Shown piece by piece: positions 1 through 6,570 of a stretch of DNA of 16,940 nucleotides. The notes below the pieces were generated by a model. That model made no database searches. It saw only the letters and a list, made by a program, of their open reading frames with translations, and was not told where the DNA came from. This DNA is from Thermoproteota archaeon (GTDB taxonomy: Archaea > Thermoproteota > Methanomethylicia > Methanomethylicales > Methanomethylicaceae): positions 1 through 16,940 of the forward strand of contig JASFYK010000012.1 in assembly GCA_030055545.1 (NCBI GenBank), read 5' to 3'. The position numbers were made by a program, and so were the translations under genes. The stretch's first letter is position 1; each line of letters opens with the position of its first letter.

Positions 1-58
1 CGTGGTTCACGGCGATGATGTTCTTGTACCTTTTAGTTATCCCGAATGTCTGGATCAT
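1..58 (-). CDS. ABC transporter ATP-binding protein, N-terminal fragment
   Basis: Only the first 19 codons lie in the window; the gene runs off the left edge. They read MIQTFGITKRYKNIIAVNH, which fits the opening strand of ABC ATPases, where a [LI]TKRY segment followed by a hydrophobic residue, AV and N/D precedes the Walker A loop. The Walker motifs themselves are outside the window. A GGGTGG ribosome site lies about 11 bases before the ATG. A TATA-like GTATATTG (about 79-88, minus strand) could give a leaderless message and CTTATAAAG (125-133) a longer leader. The gene is divergent from the ArsR-type regulator, so the repressor could act on an exporter, but this is inference. The fragment is too short for a firm call. 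Confidence 0.5.
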   Translation of the reverse strand, partial: MIQTFGITKRYKNIIAVNH

Positions 59-238
59 CGCAATCAATTCCACCCTGTGCAATATACGCCTTTGAGTTTT
101 AAGGAAGGCCTGTCTTTTTATTCTCTTTATAAGTAATCCAGAACTGCATGATAAATTGTACGCTTTCTTGCTTAAAGGATGCTTTGCTGGCACACTAGGT
201 TCTTTTATGGTCAACTAATATCGGAATTTGTAGATATG

Positions 239-258
239 TTTATATTATTTGCACAAAT
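239..258 (+). promoter_or_regulatory. TATA box and candidate operator of the ArsR-type gene
   Basis: The sequence TTTATATTAT (239-248) is a good archaeal TATA box centred about 26 bases before the ATG at 270. No ribosome site precedes that ATG, so the message is probably leaderless. Directly after the box, ATTTG-CA-CAAAT (247-258) is a five-base inverted repeat with a two-base spacer. It sits between TATA box and start, where a bound dimeric repressor would block initiation. Autorepression is inferred from this position. Confidence 0.5.
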
Positions 259-269
259 GAGTTTTTATC

Positions 270-608
270 ATGGGATTCACAAATGACCGAATAAACGAGT
301 TGAGGACAAACGTCCTCAAAGCGCTATGCGATCCTGTGAGGCTCAGGATAATCTATGCGCTCAAAGATGGGGAGCGGTGTGTGTGCGAACTGATCCCTTT
401 GTTGAAAAGGTCGCAATCCACCATCTCAAAGGACTTGGATATGCTTTACAGGTCGGGCATCTTGGGCAGGCGCAGTGAGGGCAAGAAGACCATATACTGG
501 GTGTCCAGCGAAGGGGTCTTCAAGATACTCGAAGAGGTCGACAGGATAGCCATGAGATCGATCTCGGATCTCGCAAAGAGTTATTCACAGCCCGAAAAAG
601 CCCTCTGA
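270..608 (+). CDS. ArsR/SmtB-family winged-helix metalloregulator
   Basis: This 112-residue protein has the length and layout of ArsR-family dimeric repressors. Visible in order are an N-terminal helix, the ALCDPVRLRIIYAL helix (about 18-31), a short ERCVCEL segment, the recognition helix SQSTISKDLDMLYRSGIL (about 48-65), and a wing rich in R/K ending in YWVSS. Cys37 and Cys39 form the CVC motif found in the alpha-3 site of arsenic/antimony-responsive ArsR proteins; Cys20 could be a third thiol. The family releases DNA on binding metal(loid) ions or, in some members, on thiol oxidation. No arsenic export or reductase gene is visible, but two thioredoxin-like genes follow and an ABC ATPase diverges, so the signal could be redox state rather than arsenic. 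The start is the ATG directly behind the TATA box at the expected leaderless distance. Confidence 0.85.
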   Translation: MGFTNDRINELRTNVLKALCDPVRLRIIYALKDGERCVCELIPLLKRSQSTISKDLDMLYRSGILGRRSEGKKTIYWVSSEGVFKILEEVDRIAMRSISDLAKSYSQPEKAL

Positions 609-640
609 TCGCCATGTTCGGTCAGCTCACGGTCAGAAAA

Positions 641-676
641 TTATATATTTACCAATTCAAAAAAATGAATTTGAGG
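641..676 (+). promoter_or_regulatory. TATA box, inverted repeat and RBS before thioredoxin-like gene 1
   Basis: TTATATATTT (641-650) is a strong TATA box of its own for the thioredoxin pair. AATTCA and TGAATT (654-659 and 666-671) form an inverted repeat across the predicted transcription start and may be a repressor site. TTGAGG (671-676) is a ribosome site 8 bases before the ATG at 685. The pair can therefore be transcribed separately from the ArsR gene. Confidence 0.5.
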
Positions 677-684
677 TTTTCTAG

Positions 685-942
685 ATGGTCAAAGTGGAGT
701 TTTTCACAGCGGAGCCCCCTTGTGCAGGCTGCGTTGAGCTACTCAGGCTGGCAGACGAGCTTGCCGATAAGTACGGAGATCGGCTGGAGGTCATCAAGCA
801 CGTAGGGCCCTGCAAGGAATTTGATGAATATGGGCTGACAGTAGTTCCTGCTGTGGTCTTCGAAGGAGGACGGATTATGCTGATGGGGGTATGCCCAGAC
901 ATGGAAACATTAATCGCTTCACTGAAAGAACTGGGGTTGTAG
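685..942 (+). CDS. Thioredoxin-like small redox protein with CxxC
   Basis: The 85-residue product has the beta-alpha-beta start VKVEFFTAEPPCAGC followed by a helix, a second strand (RLEVIKHV) and the cis-proline segment LTVVPAVVFEGG (about 51-62). Cys13 and Cys16 form the CAGC active site. Size and layout match the minimal archaeal thioredoxins (MTH895 type), which are often found next to ArsR-like regulators in methanogens. Two further cysteines, Cys43 and Cys70, lie outside the usual site; Cys70 is in a GVCP motif shared with the next gene. The protein probably reduces disulfides or handles a thiol-bound ligand in the cytoplasm. The exact partner is unknown. Confidence 0.75.
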   Translation: MVKVEFFTAEPPCAGCVELLRLADELADKYGDRLEVIKHVGPCKEFDEYGLTVVPAVVFEGGRIMLMGVCPDMETLIASLKELGL

Positions 943-944
943 CC

Positions 945-1205
945 ATGGCGCTGAAGATCGAGGTATTCGCATCCCAGCCGCCTTGCTCGGGTGGTAGGCT
1001 GGTTCTTAAGCTGATTGAAGAGATCAAGCAGGAGTACGGAGACAAGATCGATGTAGAGATAAACAAGGGGGTCACCGAGAAAGCCAAGGAATACGGTCTT
1101 AAGGTGAGCCCTGCTATCGTGATTGACAGGGACATCCGGATAATAGGCGTCTGCCCTACAAAGAACACTCTGAAGAATGCGATCAGGGAAGCAGGTCTCC
1201 TTTAG
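945..1205 (+). CDS. Thioredoxin-like paralogue with monothiol CxxG site
   Basis: This 86-residue protein is a tandem paralogue of the preceding one. It shares the strand-PPC-helix start, the spacing to the GLKVSPAIVI cis-proline segment and the GVCP motif with Cys70. The active site is CSGG (Cys14 to Gly17), so the resolving cysteine is lost and only a monothiol remains. ATG at 945 is preferred over an in-frame ATG at 891 because the latter lies inside the upstream gene; GGGG lies about 8 bases before 945. Only two bases separate the genes, so they are co-transcribed. The protein may act as a thiol carrier, a glutathionylation-like acceptor, or a partner of the CxxC copy; this is inference. 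Confidence 0.75.
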   Translation: MALKIEVFASQPPCSGGRLVLKLIEEIKQEYGDKIDVEINKGVTEKAKEYGLKVSPAIVIDRDIRIIGVCPTKNTLKNAIREAGLL

Positions 1206-1233
1206 CCTTTTTCCACTTGGTTTTTTGCATTTT
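1206..1233 (+). terminator. Oligo-T archaeal terminator
   Basis: Runs of five, six and four T residues follow immediately after the stop codon of the second thioredoxin-like gene, with no stem-loop. Such T-tracts are the usual archaeal termination signal. Confidence 0.45.
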
Positions 1234-1274
1234 ATATTGCAGCCGTATGGACGCAGCCTACGCCAGAGGCTCAC

Positions 1275-1316
1275 TTTTTTAAACCCCCTGATCATATCCC
1301 TTTACAAGCCTGGGTG
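1275..1316 (+). promoter_or_regulatory. Promoter and RBS of the LuxE/LuxC/SDR operon
   Basis: TTTTTTAAAC (1275-1284) is a TATA-like box; initiation would fall near 1305. GGGTG (1312-1316) is a ribosome site 6 bases before the ATG at 1323. A second TATA-like TTTTATATTG (about 1230-1239) is an alternative that would give a longer leader. Confidence 0.45.
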
Positions 1317-1322
1317 TAGCAC

Positions 1323-2585
1323 ATGAGTTCATCAGAGATCTTCAAGAGAGCCTCCGATAGCCGTCTCCTCAAGGATCCCTATGTTGAAAAAGTCTGGAGT
1401 CTCATTGGGGACGCAGGTCTTTTCAGAAAGTCGCCTGACTTCTTGCACTCCTTGAGAAGGGAGCTGCTGCGGGAATCTCTTGACTTCTTCAAGAGGCATA
1501 GCACATACTACTCACAGCTCTTCGAGAGGCTGGGTATCGACCCGAAGAGTGCAGATTTTCCGGATTTGGCAAAGCTCGCGATTCCCTCTGATATGCTGAG
1601 GGGGGAAGGGCACAGGCAGTTCCTCATAGATGATGTCGAGCAGGGCGGGGAATACTTCACATCAAGCGGCACTACTGGGAAGGATCCGGTCAAGATCTAC
1701 CGCAGCCCCCTCGACCTTGCCATAATGATCAAGGCCAATACATACCTCTTTGAGCATGTTTATGGCGGCAAGCTGGAGGAGGGCAAGGGCATCGCCCTCT
1801 TCTTGGCTGCCCCTGAGCTGAGGCACAAATTGAGCTTCGTGGCATTCGTTCAACTCACTCTTGAATACAAGGATATTGAGCTGCTGTATGGTATGGACTT
1901 GATCCAAGGGGAGGCCTCTGGGACACAATGGCAGAAGCTGGTTCCAAACAAGGAGCGCATATTGAAATTCATGAAAAGCAAAGCCGAGCCAAAGCTTCTC
2001 TTCACTGCCCCAGCAGGGATCTACTTGCTCTCACAGAACTTTGAAAAGATGAATATCCTCAAGCGAATAGTTTACAAGCTTGTCACTGGCACTCCTCCAA
2101 TCGAACTTGGAAGAGGAGGAGTCATAGTCACCGGGGGTGGCTCCAAGGGATATGCTCTTCCACCCTACGAAGACATCGTCTCGATATCAAGGAAATATTT
2201 TGTGGCAAAGGATCCCTCAGGGGCAGAGGTTCCAACACCTTTTATGGATGTATTAGGGATGACAGAAACCCTCACAGCGCTCATCGACCGGCACGGATCC
2301 CTGAACAAGGTACCCCACCCGCTTTCTCAAGTGTTTCTCTTGGATCCAAAGACATATGAAGTGATTGATGAGGATGGCAAGGAGGGAATACTCGGGATAT
2401 TTAATCCATTCGTTACTTCTTGGCTGGAGACTTTCTACCCTGGTGATCTGATGTCCTCGGTGCCCTCAACGAGCTACTACGGAAGGGAGTTCAAGTACAT
2501 ACGCCGCTTCACGGTCGAGGAGGGCTGGGATCTCCAGCGTGCCTGTGGCGGCACCATGGAAGAGATGATGACCAGAAAAGGATAG
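1323..2585 (+). CDS. LuxE-type acyl-protein synthetase (adenylating)
   Basis: The 420-residue protein belongs to the LuxE branch of the adenylate-forming (ANL) superfamily. The family activates a carboxylic acid with ATP to an acyl-AMP and passes the acyl group through a thioester to the reductase LuxC. Visible motifs are the phosphate loop FTSSGTTGK (112-120), GMTET near 312-316 and YPGDL near 372-376, in the order expected for this fold. Length is close to the family norm. There is no signal peptide or membrane segment. The LuxC-like gene begins 10 bases downstream, so the two are almost certainly an enzyme pair. The acid substrate is unknown: archaea mostly lack long-chain fatty acid synthesis, so isoprenoid, aromatic or short acids are options. 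A phenylacetate-CoA-ligase-like role is less likely given the LuxC partner. Confidence 0.8.
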   Translation: MSSSEIFKRASDSRLLKDPYVEKVWSLIGDAGLFRKSPDFLHSLRRELLRESLDFFKRHSTYYSQLFERLGIDPKSADFPDLAKLAIPSDMLRGEGHRQFLIDDVEQGGEYFTSSGTTGKDPVKIYRSPLDLAIMIKANTYLFEHVYGGKLEEGKGIALFLAAPELRHKLSFVAFVQLTLEYKDIELLYGMDLIQGEASGTQWQKLVPNKERILKFMKSKAEPKLLFTAPAGIYLLSQNFEKMNILKRIVYKLVTGTPPIELGRGGVIVTGGGSKGYALPPYEDIVSISRKYFVAKDPSGAEVPTPFMDVLGMTETLTALIDRHGSLNKVPHPLSQVFLLDPKTYEVIDEDGKEGILGIFNPFVTSWLETFYPGDLMSSVPSTSYYGREFKYIRRFTVEEGWDLQRACGGTMEEMMTRKG

Positions 2586-2595
2586 TGGATCGCTT

Positions 2596-4038
2596 ATGGC
2601 CCTGACCCCGTTGTATAAGCGGGAATATGCTTGCATAGAGAAGAAGATTGGAAACCAGGCAGTGGCTGAGATCAGCGAGGACGGGCTTTCAGACCTTTTA
2701 TCCAAGGCAAGGGAAATTCAGAACCAGCTCTGCTCGATCCCCGTGGAGGAGAGGCTGATCGTGATCGAGAAGATTGGGAGGGCTTGGACGGAAAAGCACA
2801 GAAAAGGAGAACTAGAAGGTCTCAAGAACGAACTCTCCACTTCCACAGGATATGGTCCAAAAATGATTGACATGGAGTTCTCGCTCGTGCCTGCTGCCCT
2901 CAGTGCCCTCAGCATAAAGCAGAACCTAAGATCATCTTTCCCATTTGAGATCTCTTGTCTTGAGAGGTTTACGGCAGTAGGCAGTAATGAGTACTGCTGG
3001 TACAGGCCACGCGGGCCAGTCTTCATCATAAGCTCTGGCAACTCGCTTATTCCTCCGTTGATACCGACGACGATTTCGCTTGCGACCGGGAATATGACTT
3101 TGCTTAGGCCGTCTTTGGCAAACTTCCTCGGAGTGAAGGCGGTTTATTCGCTGCTCGAGGGCATCAGCGGGGACGTTGCCGAATTGATGCGGGAAGCACT
3201 TGCGATTAGTTATTTCTCCCACGACAGCACCTCCTTGGAATATCTGCTGACCAAGTCGAAGGTCGGCGTGGTTAACTTCTGGGGAGGTGAGCCGGCTAGG
3301 ACTGAGATCAGCAGGCGGGTTTCCTCAAATCCCCATCACCCAACACTCATAATTAACGGGCCACTCACAGGCTATGCTATTGTTGACGCCGCGAGCGCGG
3401 GCGAATCCTCCGCTTTGGCACTGGCTAGGAACATCCTTCTGTATGATCAACAGTTGTGCAGCTCCCCTACTGAGGGGGCCTTTGTTGGTAGTTGGGAGGA
3501 GGCTGTTGAATTCGCCACCCTTGTAGGGAAAAAACTCGACGAGTTGACCGAGATATTGCCGCCCAAGGTTACTGAATCCTACGCTTATGTGATCGAGGGG
3601 ATGCGCCGATCCCTCCAGTTCAAGGGCTCTATGGTCTTCAAATCAGAGTCGTCCCCATCTTGGACATTAGCCTTATCGAAGTCAAGGAGCATCTTAGATG
3701 ATGCACTGCGAGCATTTCCCGAGTTCGGTCTGCACACGCGTCGCAGGTTCATGGAGATCATAGTGGTTGAGAAATACGAAGACGCCATAAAGATGATCGA
3801 GGGGCTTCCAAAGAGGAAATCCTTCGGGGGAATAGACGGCGTGCAATCGGTCGGTCTCAGCGTATCGGATGACGTAAGGGAGCGCCTCTGCACAGGTCTT
3901 GCAGAGCGGGGGATCTTCAGGATACTCCCGCTGGAGGACATGTACATGCGCAGCCCGCTCGAGCCTTACGACGGCATGAACCTCGCCCAGGCATTTACCT
4001 ATGCTGTTTACCGGCGGGACAAACCCTTGGAAGCGTAG
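2596..4038 (+). CDS. LuxC-type acyl reductase
   Basis: This 480-residue protein fits the LuxC acyl-CoA/acyl-protein reductase family (aldehyde dehydrogenase-like fold), which reduces a cysteine-bound acyl group to an aldehyde with NAD(P)H. The sequence QQLCSSP places the likely catalytic cysteine at residue 288, close to its position in bacterial LuxC. Other family-like segments are RPRGPVFIISSGN (about 138-150) and VNFWGGEPARTEISRR. A weak GTGGA ribosome site lies in the 10-base gap after the LuxE-like gene. The SDR gene follows after 5 bases, so all three form one transcription unit. No luciferase (LuxA/B) or thioesterase (LuxD) gene is in the window. The product aldehyde is unknown. Confidence 0.8.
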   Translation: MALTPLYKREYACIEKKIGNQAVAEISEDGLSDLLSKAREIQNQLCSIPVEERLIVIEKIGRAWTEKHRKGELEGLKNELSTSTGYGPKMIDMEFSLVPAALSALSIKQNLRSSFPFEISCLERFTAVGSNEYCWYRPRGPVFIISSGNSLIPPLIPTTISLATGNMTLLRPSLANFLGVKAVYSLLEGISGDVAELMREALAISYFSHDSTSLEYLLTKSKVGVVNFWGGEPARTEISRRVSSNPHHPTLIINGPLTGYAIVDAASAGESSALALARNILLYDQQLCSSPTEGAFVGSWEEAVEFATLVGKKLDELTEILPPKVTESYAYVIEGMRRSLQFKGSMVFKSESSPSWTLALSKSRSILDDALRAFPEFGLHTRRRFMEIIVVEKYEDAIKMIEGLPKRKSFGGIDGVQSVGLSVSDDVRERLCTGLAERGIFRILPLEDMYMRSPLEPYDGMNLAQAFTYAVYRRDKPLEA

Positions 4039-4043
4039 CACAG

Positions 4044-5054
4044 GTGTTCCAATTGAAAGTTGCTGTGACTGGAGCTTCCGGATTCTTGGGTGGGCACCTC
4101 TGCGAGGCCCTCGTGGAGAGGGGGCACGAGGTTGTCGCGCTGGTAAGGAGAAACAGCGACCTTTCAGTACTGTCCAAATTGGGAGTCGAGCTTCGGTACA
4201 TTGACTTGAGAACAGGAGAAGGGTTACCGGAGTCGTTGAGGGGCATAGACGTTGTCGTGCACCTCGCGGCGTACTACACTTTTCACGGGAAATGGGCTCT
4301 CTACAAGAAGATCAACATCGACGGCACTAGGGCAATGGTCGAAGCTGCCAAGCGGAACGGAGTTCGTCATTTCATATACTGTAGCACTACAGAGGTGATT
4401 GGACCCGTGGAGGATCCGCCTGCAGACGAGCACACGCCACCGAACCCGCAGTATGAGTACGGGAAATCGAAGCTGATCGCAGAGGAAATAGTGAAGGATT
4501 GCTGCAGGGGTAAAGATGGGACGCGCTTTACGATTCTCCGGCCGTCCGGGATCTACGGACCAAGGAACTTGGATGATGTTTCCTACTGGACAATAACATC
4601 CTTCGCCAAGAGATCTCTGCCGACCAGGTTCATTGTAGGCAGCGGTAAGAATCTCATTCAGTTCGTCCATGTGAAAGATGTCACCCAAGGATTCCTTCTT
4701 GCTATCGAGAAGCCTGAAATATCGACCGGCAAGACCTACATAATTAGCGATGATCGTGCGTACACATATGAGGAGGTTTACGCGATCCTCTCCGATCTGT
4801 GCAACCGGGAGCCGCCGAAAATACATCTCCCAAAGTGGATCGCTGCAGCTTTAGTGTTGCCTGTAGAAGTATTCAACAGGATCACCGGGAGGGAGAGCTT
4901 CTTGTACCATGTATCAACAGTTAACTCGGTGACGAAGGACAGAGCCTACAGCATCGAAAAGGCAAAATCAGAACTCGGCTACCTTCCAAAACACGATTTG
5001 CGAACCGGACTTCGAGAGACCGTAGATTGGTATGTCAAAAATGGATACATTTAG
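4044..5054 (+). CDS. NAD(P)-dependent epimerase/dehydratase (extended SDR)
   Basis: The product is an extended short-chain dehydrogenase of 336 residues. It begins with the Rossmann motif VTGASGFLGGHL (Gly10, Gly13, Gly16), has the STTEV strand, and carries the catalytic YGKSK (Tyr139, Lys143). Length and the RPSGIYGP and HVKDVTQGF segments place it with 3-beta-hydroxysteroid dehydrogenase/nucleotide-sugar epimerase relatives, which include OleD of bacterial olefin synthesis. In this operon it could reduce or oxidise the product of the LuxE/LuxC pair, but a sugar-nucleotide substrate cannot be excluded. The start is uncertain: GTG at 4044 has GGAAG upstream, while TTG at 4053 has AGGTG (4042-4046) at 6 bases and would give the family-like MKVAVTGASG. 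Confidence 0.8.
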   Translation: MFQLKVAVTGASGFLGGHLCEALVERGHEVVALVRRNSDLSVLSKLGVELRYIDLRTGEGLPESLRGIDVVVHLAAYYTFHGKWALYKKINIDGTRAMVEAAKRNGVRHFIYCSTTEVIGPVEDPPADEHTPPNPQYEYGKSKLIAEEIVKDCCRGKDGTRFTILRPSGIYGPRNLDDVSYWTITSFAKRSLPTRFIVGSGKNLIQFVHVKDVTQGFLLAIEKPEISTGKTYIISDDRAYTYEEVYAILSDLCNREPPKIHLPKWIAAALVLPVEVFNRITGRESFLYHVSTVNSVTKDRAYSIEKAKSELGYLPKHDLRTGLRETVDWYVKNGYI

Positions 5055-5088
5055 ATTGATGCATGAAAAAATTGACCTTCCAGAAAAG

Positions 5089-5098
5089 CGTTATATCT
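5089..5098 (+). promoter_or_regulatory. TATA box of the glutaredoxin gene
   Basis: CGTTATATCT is a TATA-like box centred about 35 bases before the ATG at 5129, giving a predicted initiation near 5120. It lies downstream of the SDR stop and supports a separate promoter and the shorter start for the glutaredoxin gene. Confidence 0.4.
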
Positions 5099-5128
5099 TG
5101 TCAAAGGTTAGTACGATCTGTGATCTGT

Positions 5129-5413
5129 ATGAAAGTGGTGAAAGTCCCTGGAAAAGACAAGCGGCACAAGGTCTTTCTTTACGCTCTGAGCACTTGCGCT
5201 TGGTGCAAGAAGACGAAGAAGTTCCTCGAGGATCATGGAATCGAATTTGAATATGTTGATGTCGACCGGTGTTCGAAAGAGGACATCGCGGCAATAAGAT
5301 CAGAGCTCGAAAGACGCGGAGCGCCTATGAGCTTCCCGTTCGTAATAATCGATGACAAGGTCGAAATACTCGGTTTCAAGGAGGACGAGCTGAAGGAGGC
5401 TCTCGGGGTTTGA
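5129..5413 (+). CDS. Glutaredoxin-like dithiol protein
   Basis: The 94-residue product has a glutaredoxin layout: strand KVFLYALS, active site TCAWCKKTKKFL, a second strand EFEYVDVD, and the cis-proline segment MSFPFVIID near the C-terminus, ending with a GFKEDEL turn and helix. The CAWC site is dithiol. An in-frame ATG at 5063 would add 22 residues unlike the family and lies upstream of the TATA box, so ATG 5129 is chosen. The stop overlaps the start of the ferredoxin:thioredoxin reductase gene. This strongly suggests that the reductase uses this protein as its disulfide substrate, giving ferredoxin-driven thiol reduction. Confidence 0.8.
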   Translation: MKVVKVPGKDKRHKVFLYALSTCAWCKKTKKFLEDHGIEFEYVDVDRCSKEDIAAIRSELERRGAPMSFPFVIIDDKVEILGFKEDELKEALGV

Positions 5414-5979
5414 CTACCCTAGATGAGGCAAGAAGAAGAGCTGAAAGCGATGCAAAGTCTAGGGGGTACTTCCTAAACCCTGACGAGTCTTTCCTAAAAG
5501 ACCTTCTTGAAGGTCTGGTTGAAAACGAACGCCGGTACGGTTACCCCTCATGCCCATGCAGGATTGCTACAGGAGAATTCGGACTGGACAGGGACATAAT
5601 ATGCCCGTGCGACTATAGAGATGCAGATGTGGAGGAGTACGGGGCCTGCTACTGCGCCCTCTATGTGAGGGGGGATGTATTCGAGAAGAAAACTCCCTTG
5701 CGCCCTGTCCCAGAGCGAAGGCCTATGAAAAAACAGACGGCAGCAGTTTCCTATGCCGCAGGCGCTCTTGCGACCGAATCCGGCATGGGTGAGGAGAAAG
5801 CTGGGATTAAGAAAATAGAAAAGGGAAAAGAAGCGGAGGGTGGTGAGCCTGGTATGAAGCTTTGGTATTGCAAGCAATGTGGATATGTAGCCTTCAGGGA
5901 AGAACCGCCTTATATTTGCCCGATCTGCAAGGCAAAGAAAGAGATGTTCGCCGAAGTGAAGCTCGAGCTCGTCGGATGA
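5410..5979 (+). CDS. Ferredoxin:thioredoxin reductase catalytic chain fused to rubredoxin
   Basis: This is a 189-residue two-domain protein. Residues about 1-92 are the catalytic subunit of ferredoxin:thioredoxin reductase: CPC (48-50), CPC (65-67) and CYC (80-82) carry the [4Fe-4S] cluster and redox disulfide. The plant and cyanobacterial enzyme has CHC in the last motif, so a histidine is replaced by tyrosine. A charged, low-complexity linker (about 93-148) leads to a short rubredoxin domain with CKQCG (154-158) and CPIC (170-173). The family takes electrons from ferredoxin and reduces a protein disulfide; archaeal relatives with a rubredoxin domain are known in methanogens. The TTG start overlaps the TGA of the glutaredoxin gene and has GGAGG about 10 bases upstream. 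No FTR variable subunit is seen, as usual for archaea. Confidence 0.88.
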   Translation: MTTLDEARRRAESDAKSRGYFLNPDESFLKDLLEGLVENERRYGYPSCPCRIATGEFGLDRDIICPCDYRDADVEEYGACYCALYVRGDVFEKKTPLRPVPERRPMKKQTAAVSYAAGALATESGMGEEKAGIKKIEKGKEAEGGEPGMKLWYCKQCGYVAFREEPPYICPICKAKKEMFAEVKLELVG

Positions 5980-5983
5980 ATGA

Positions 5984-6136
5984 TCAGCTGCGCCTCACTT
6001 CAATCTCTATTTTCTTCCACCCCTCACCGACTCCCCTTAGGGACATGACTGCGCCAGAAACAGTTCCTGCAAGAATCTTTGAAACGAACTCATTCAGGGG
6101 TATTTCCACACCATCCACACGCACGGTCGTTTCCAT
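5984..6136 (-). CDS. Conserved-looking 50-residue protein of unknown function
   Basis: A 50-codon reading frame starts at ATG 6136 with a near-perfect ribosome site, GGAGGTGA (6151-6144), 7 bases upstream. It begins METTVRVDGVEIPLNEFV and ends KKIEIEVRRS: a beta strand with a turn, an amphipathic helix (about 14-34), and a final strand with alternating charges. This beta-alpha-beta pattern, the strong ribosome site and the AT-rich promoter region argue that it is real. The stop lies 4 bases from the convergent FTR-rubredoxin stop. I do not recognise a function. The basic C-terminus and small size would suit a nucleic-acid or protein-binding accessory, but nothing in the sequence proves it. 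Confidence 0.75.
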   Translation of the reverse strand: METTVRVDGVEIPLNEFVSKILAGTVSGAVMSLRGVGEGWKKIEIEVRRS

Positions 6137-6187
6137 AGCTTTGTCACCTCCTCAGTTTATCAGCATCTTTGTAGCGATAAAAAATTA
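6137..6187 (-). promoter_or_regulatory. Promoter and strong RBS of the 50-residue gene
   Basis: TCACCTCC on the + strand (6144-6151) is GGAGGTGA in the minus-strand message, a full match to the anti-Shine-Dalgarno region. The TATA-like TTTTTTATC lies at about 6177-6185 on the minus strand and predicts initiation near 6155, just before the ribosome site. Confidence 0.6.
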
Positions 6188-6570
6188 GTTTCCTTTACTC
6201 TACAACCATTAAAATTCAATATCAGTTTAAACAGGCTCCTCTCAGATCAGATCCGCTCTTATGGCATTAATCCTTAGCCCGTATAGAGGTTATCAACCCG
6301 TTTCTGGAGCCTTCCTGATCGTGATGTGCCGGTTCTCAGCAACGAGATCCGAGATGCCCCAGACCTGATGCCAGGCCCTCACACAGGCTTGGGGAAGAGG
6401 CTCAGGAGAGGGAATCTCGATGAAACCTCATGGGATCCGAAGAATCGGAGGGTATTTTTCCAACAGACAAATCGTCAAATAGAGTATTCTGCTCGCCCTC
6501 CGCGTCAAAAAAGTTTTTTAGATTTCCATCCTAAAATAAACTGTACTAACCGCATCGAAAGGCGATTTCA
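6188..6570. other. Non-coding stretch with possible alternative hairpins
   Basis: No convincing gene is seen on either strand. CCCCA..CCTG (6357-6367) can pair with CAGG..TGGGG (6384-6394), and CCTG (6364-6367) can pair instead with CAGG (6372-6375). A short hairpin CCGA-AGAA-TCGG lies near 6448-6459. AT-rich segments near 6510-6522 and 6530-6543 are TATA-like and would serve the surface-protein gene; GGCGA about 6 bases before its ATG is a weak ribosome site. Confidence 0.35.

Noticed and set aside
681..1295. 204-codon minus-strand frame opposite the thioredoxin pair
   Set aside because: It is antisense to two well-supported genes, has no family features and no promoter or ribosome site.
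1323..4038. Bioluminescence operon
   Set aside because: LuxE- and LuxC-like genes are present, but luciferase (LuxA/B) and thioesterase (LuxD) are absent.
6320..6370. Possible C/D box guide RNA (GTGATGT ... CTGATG)
   Set aside because: The C box is imperfect, internal boxes are badly spaced and the closing stem is only about three pairs.
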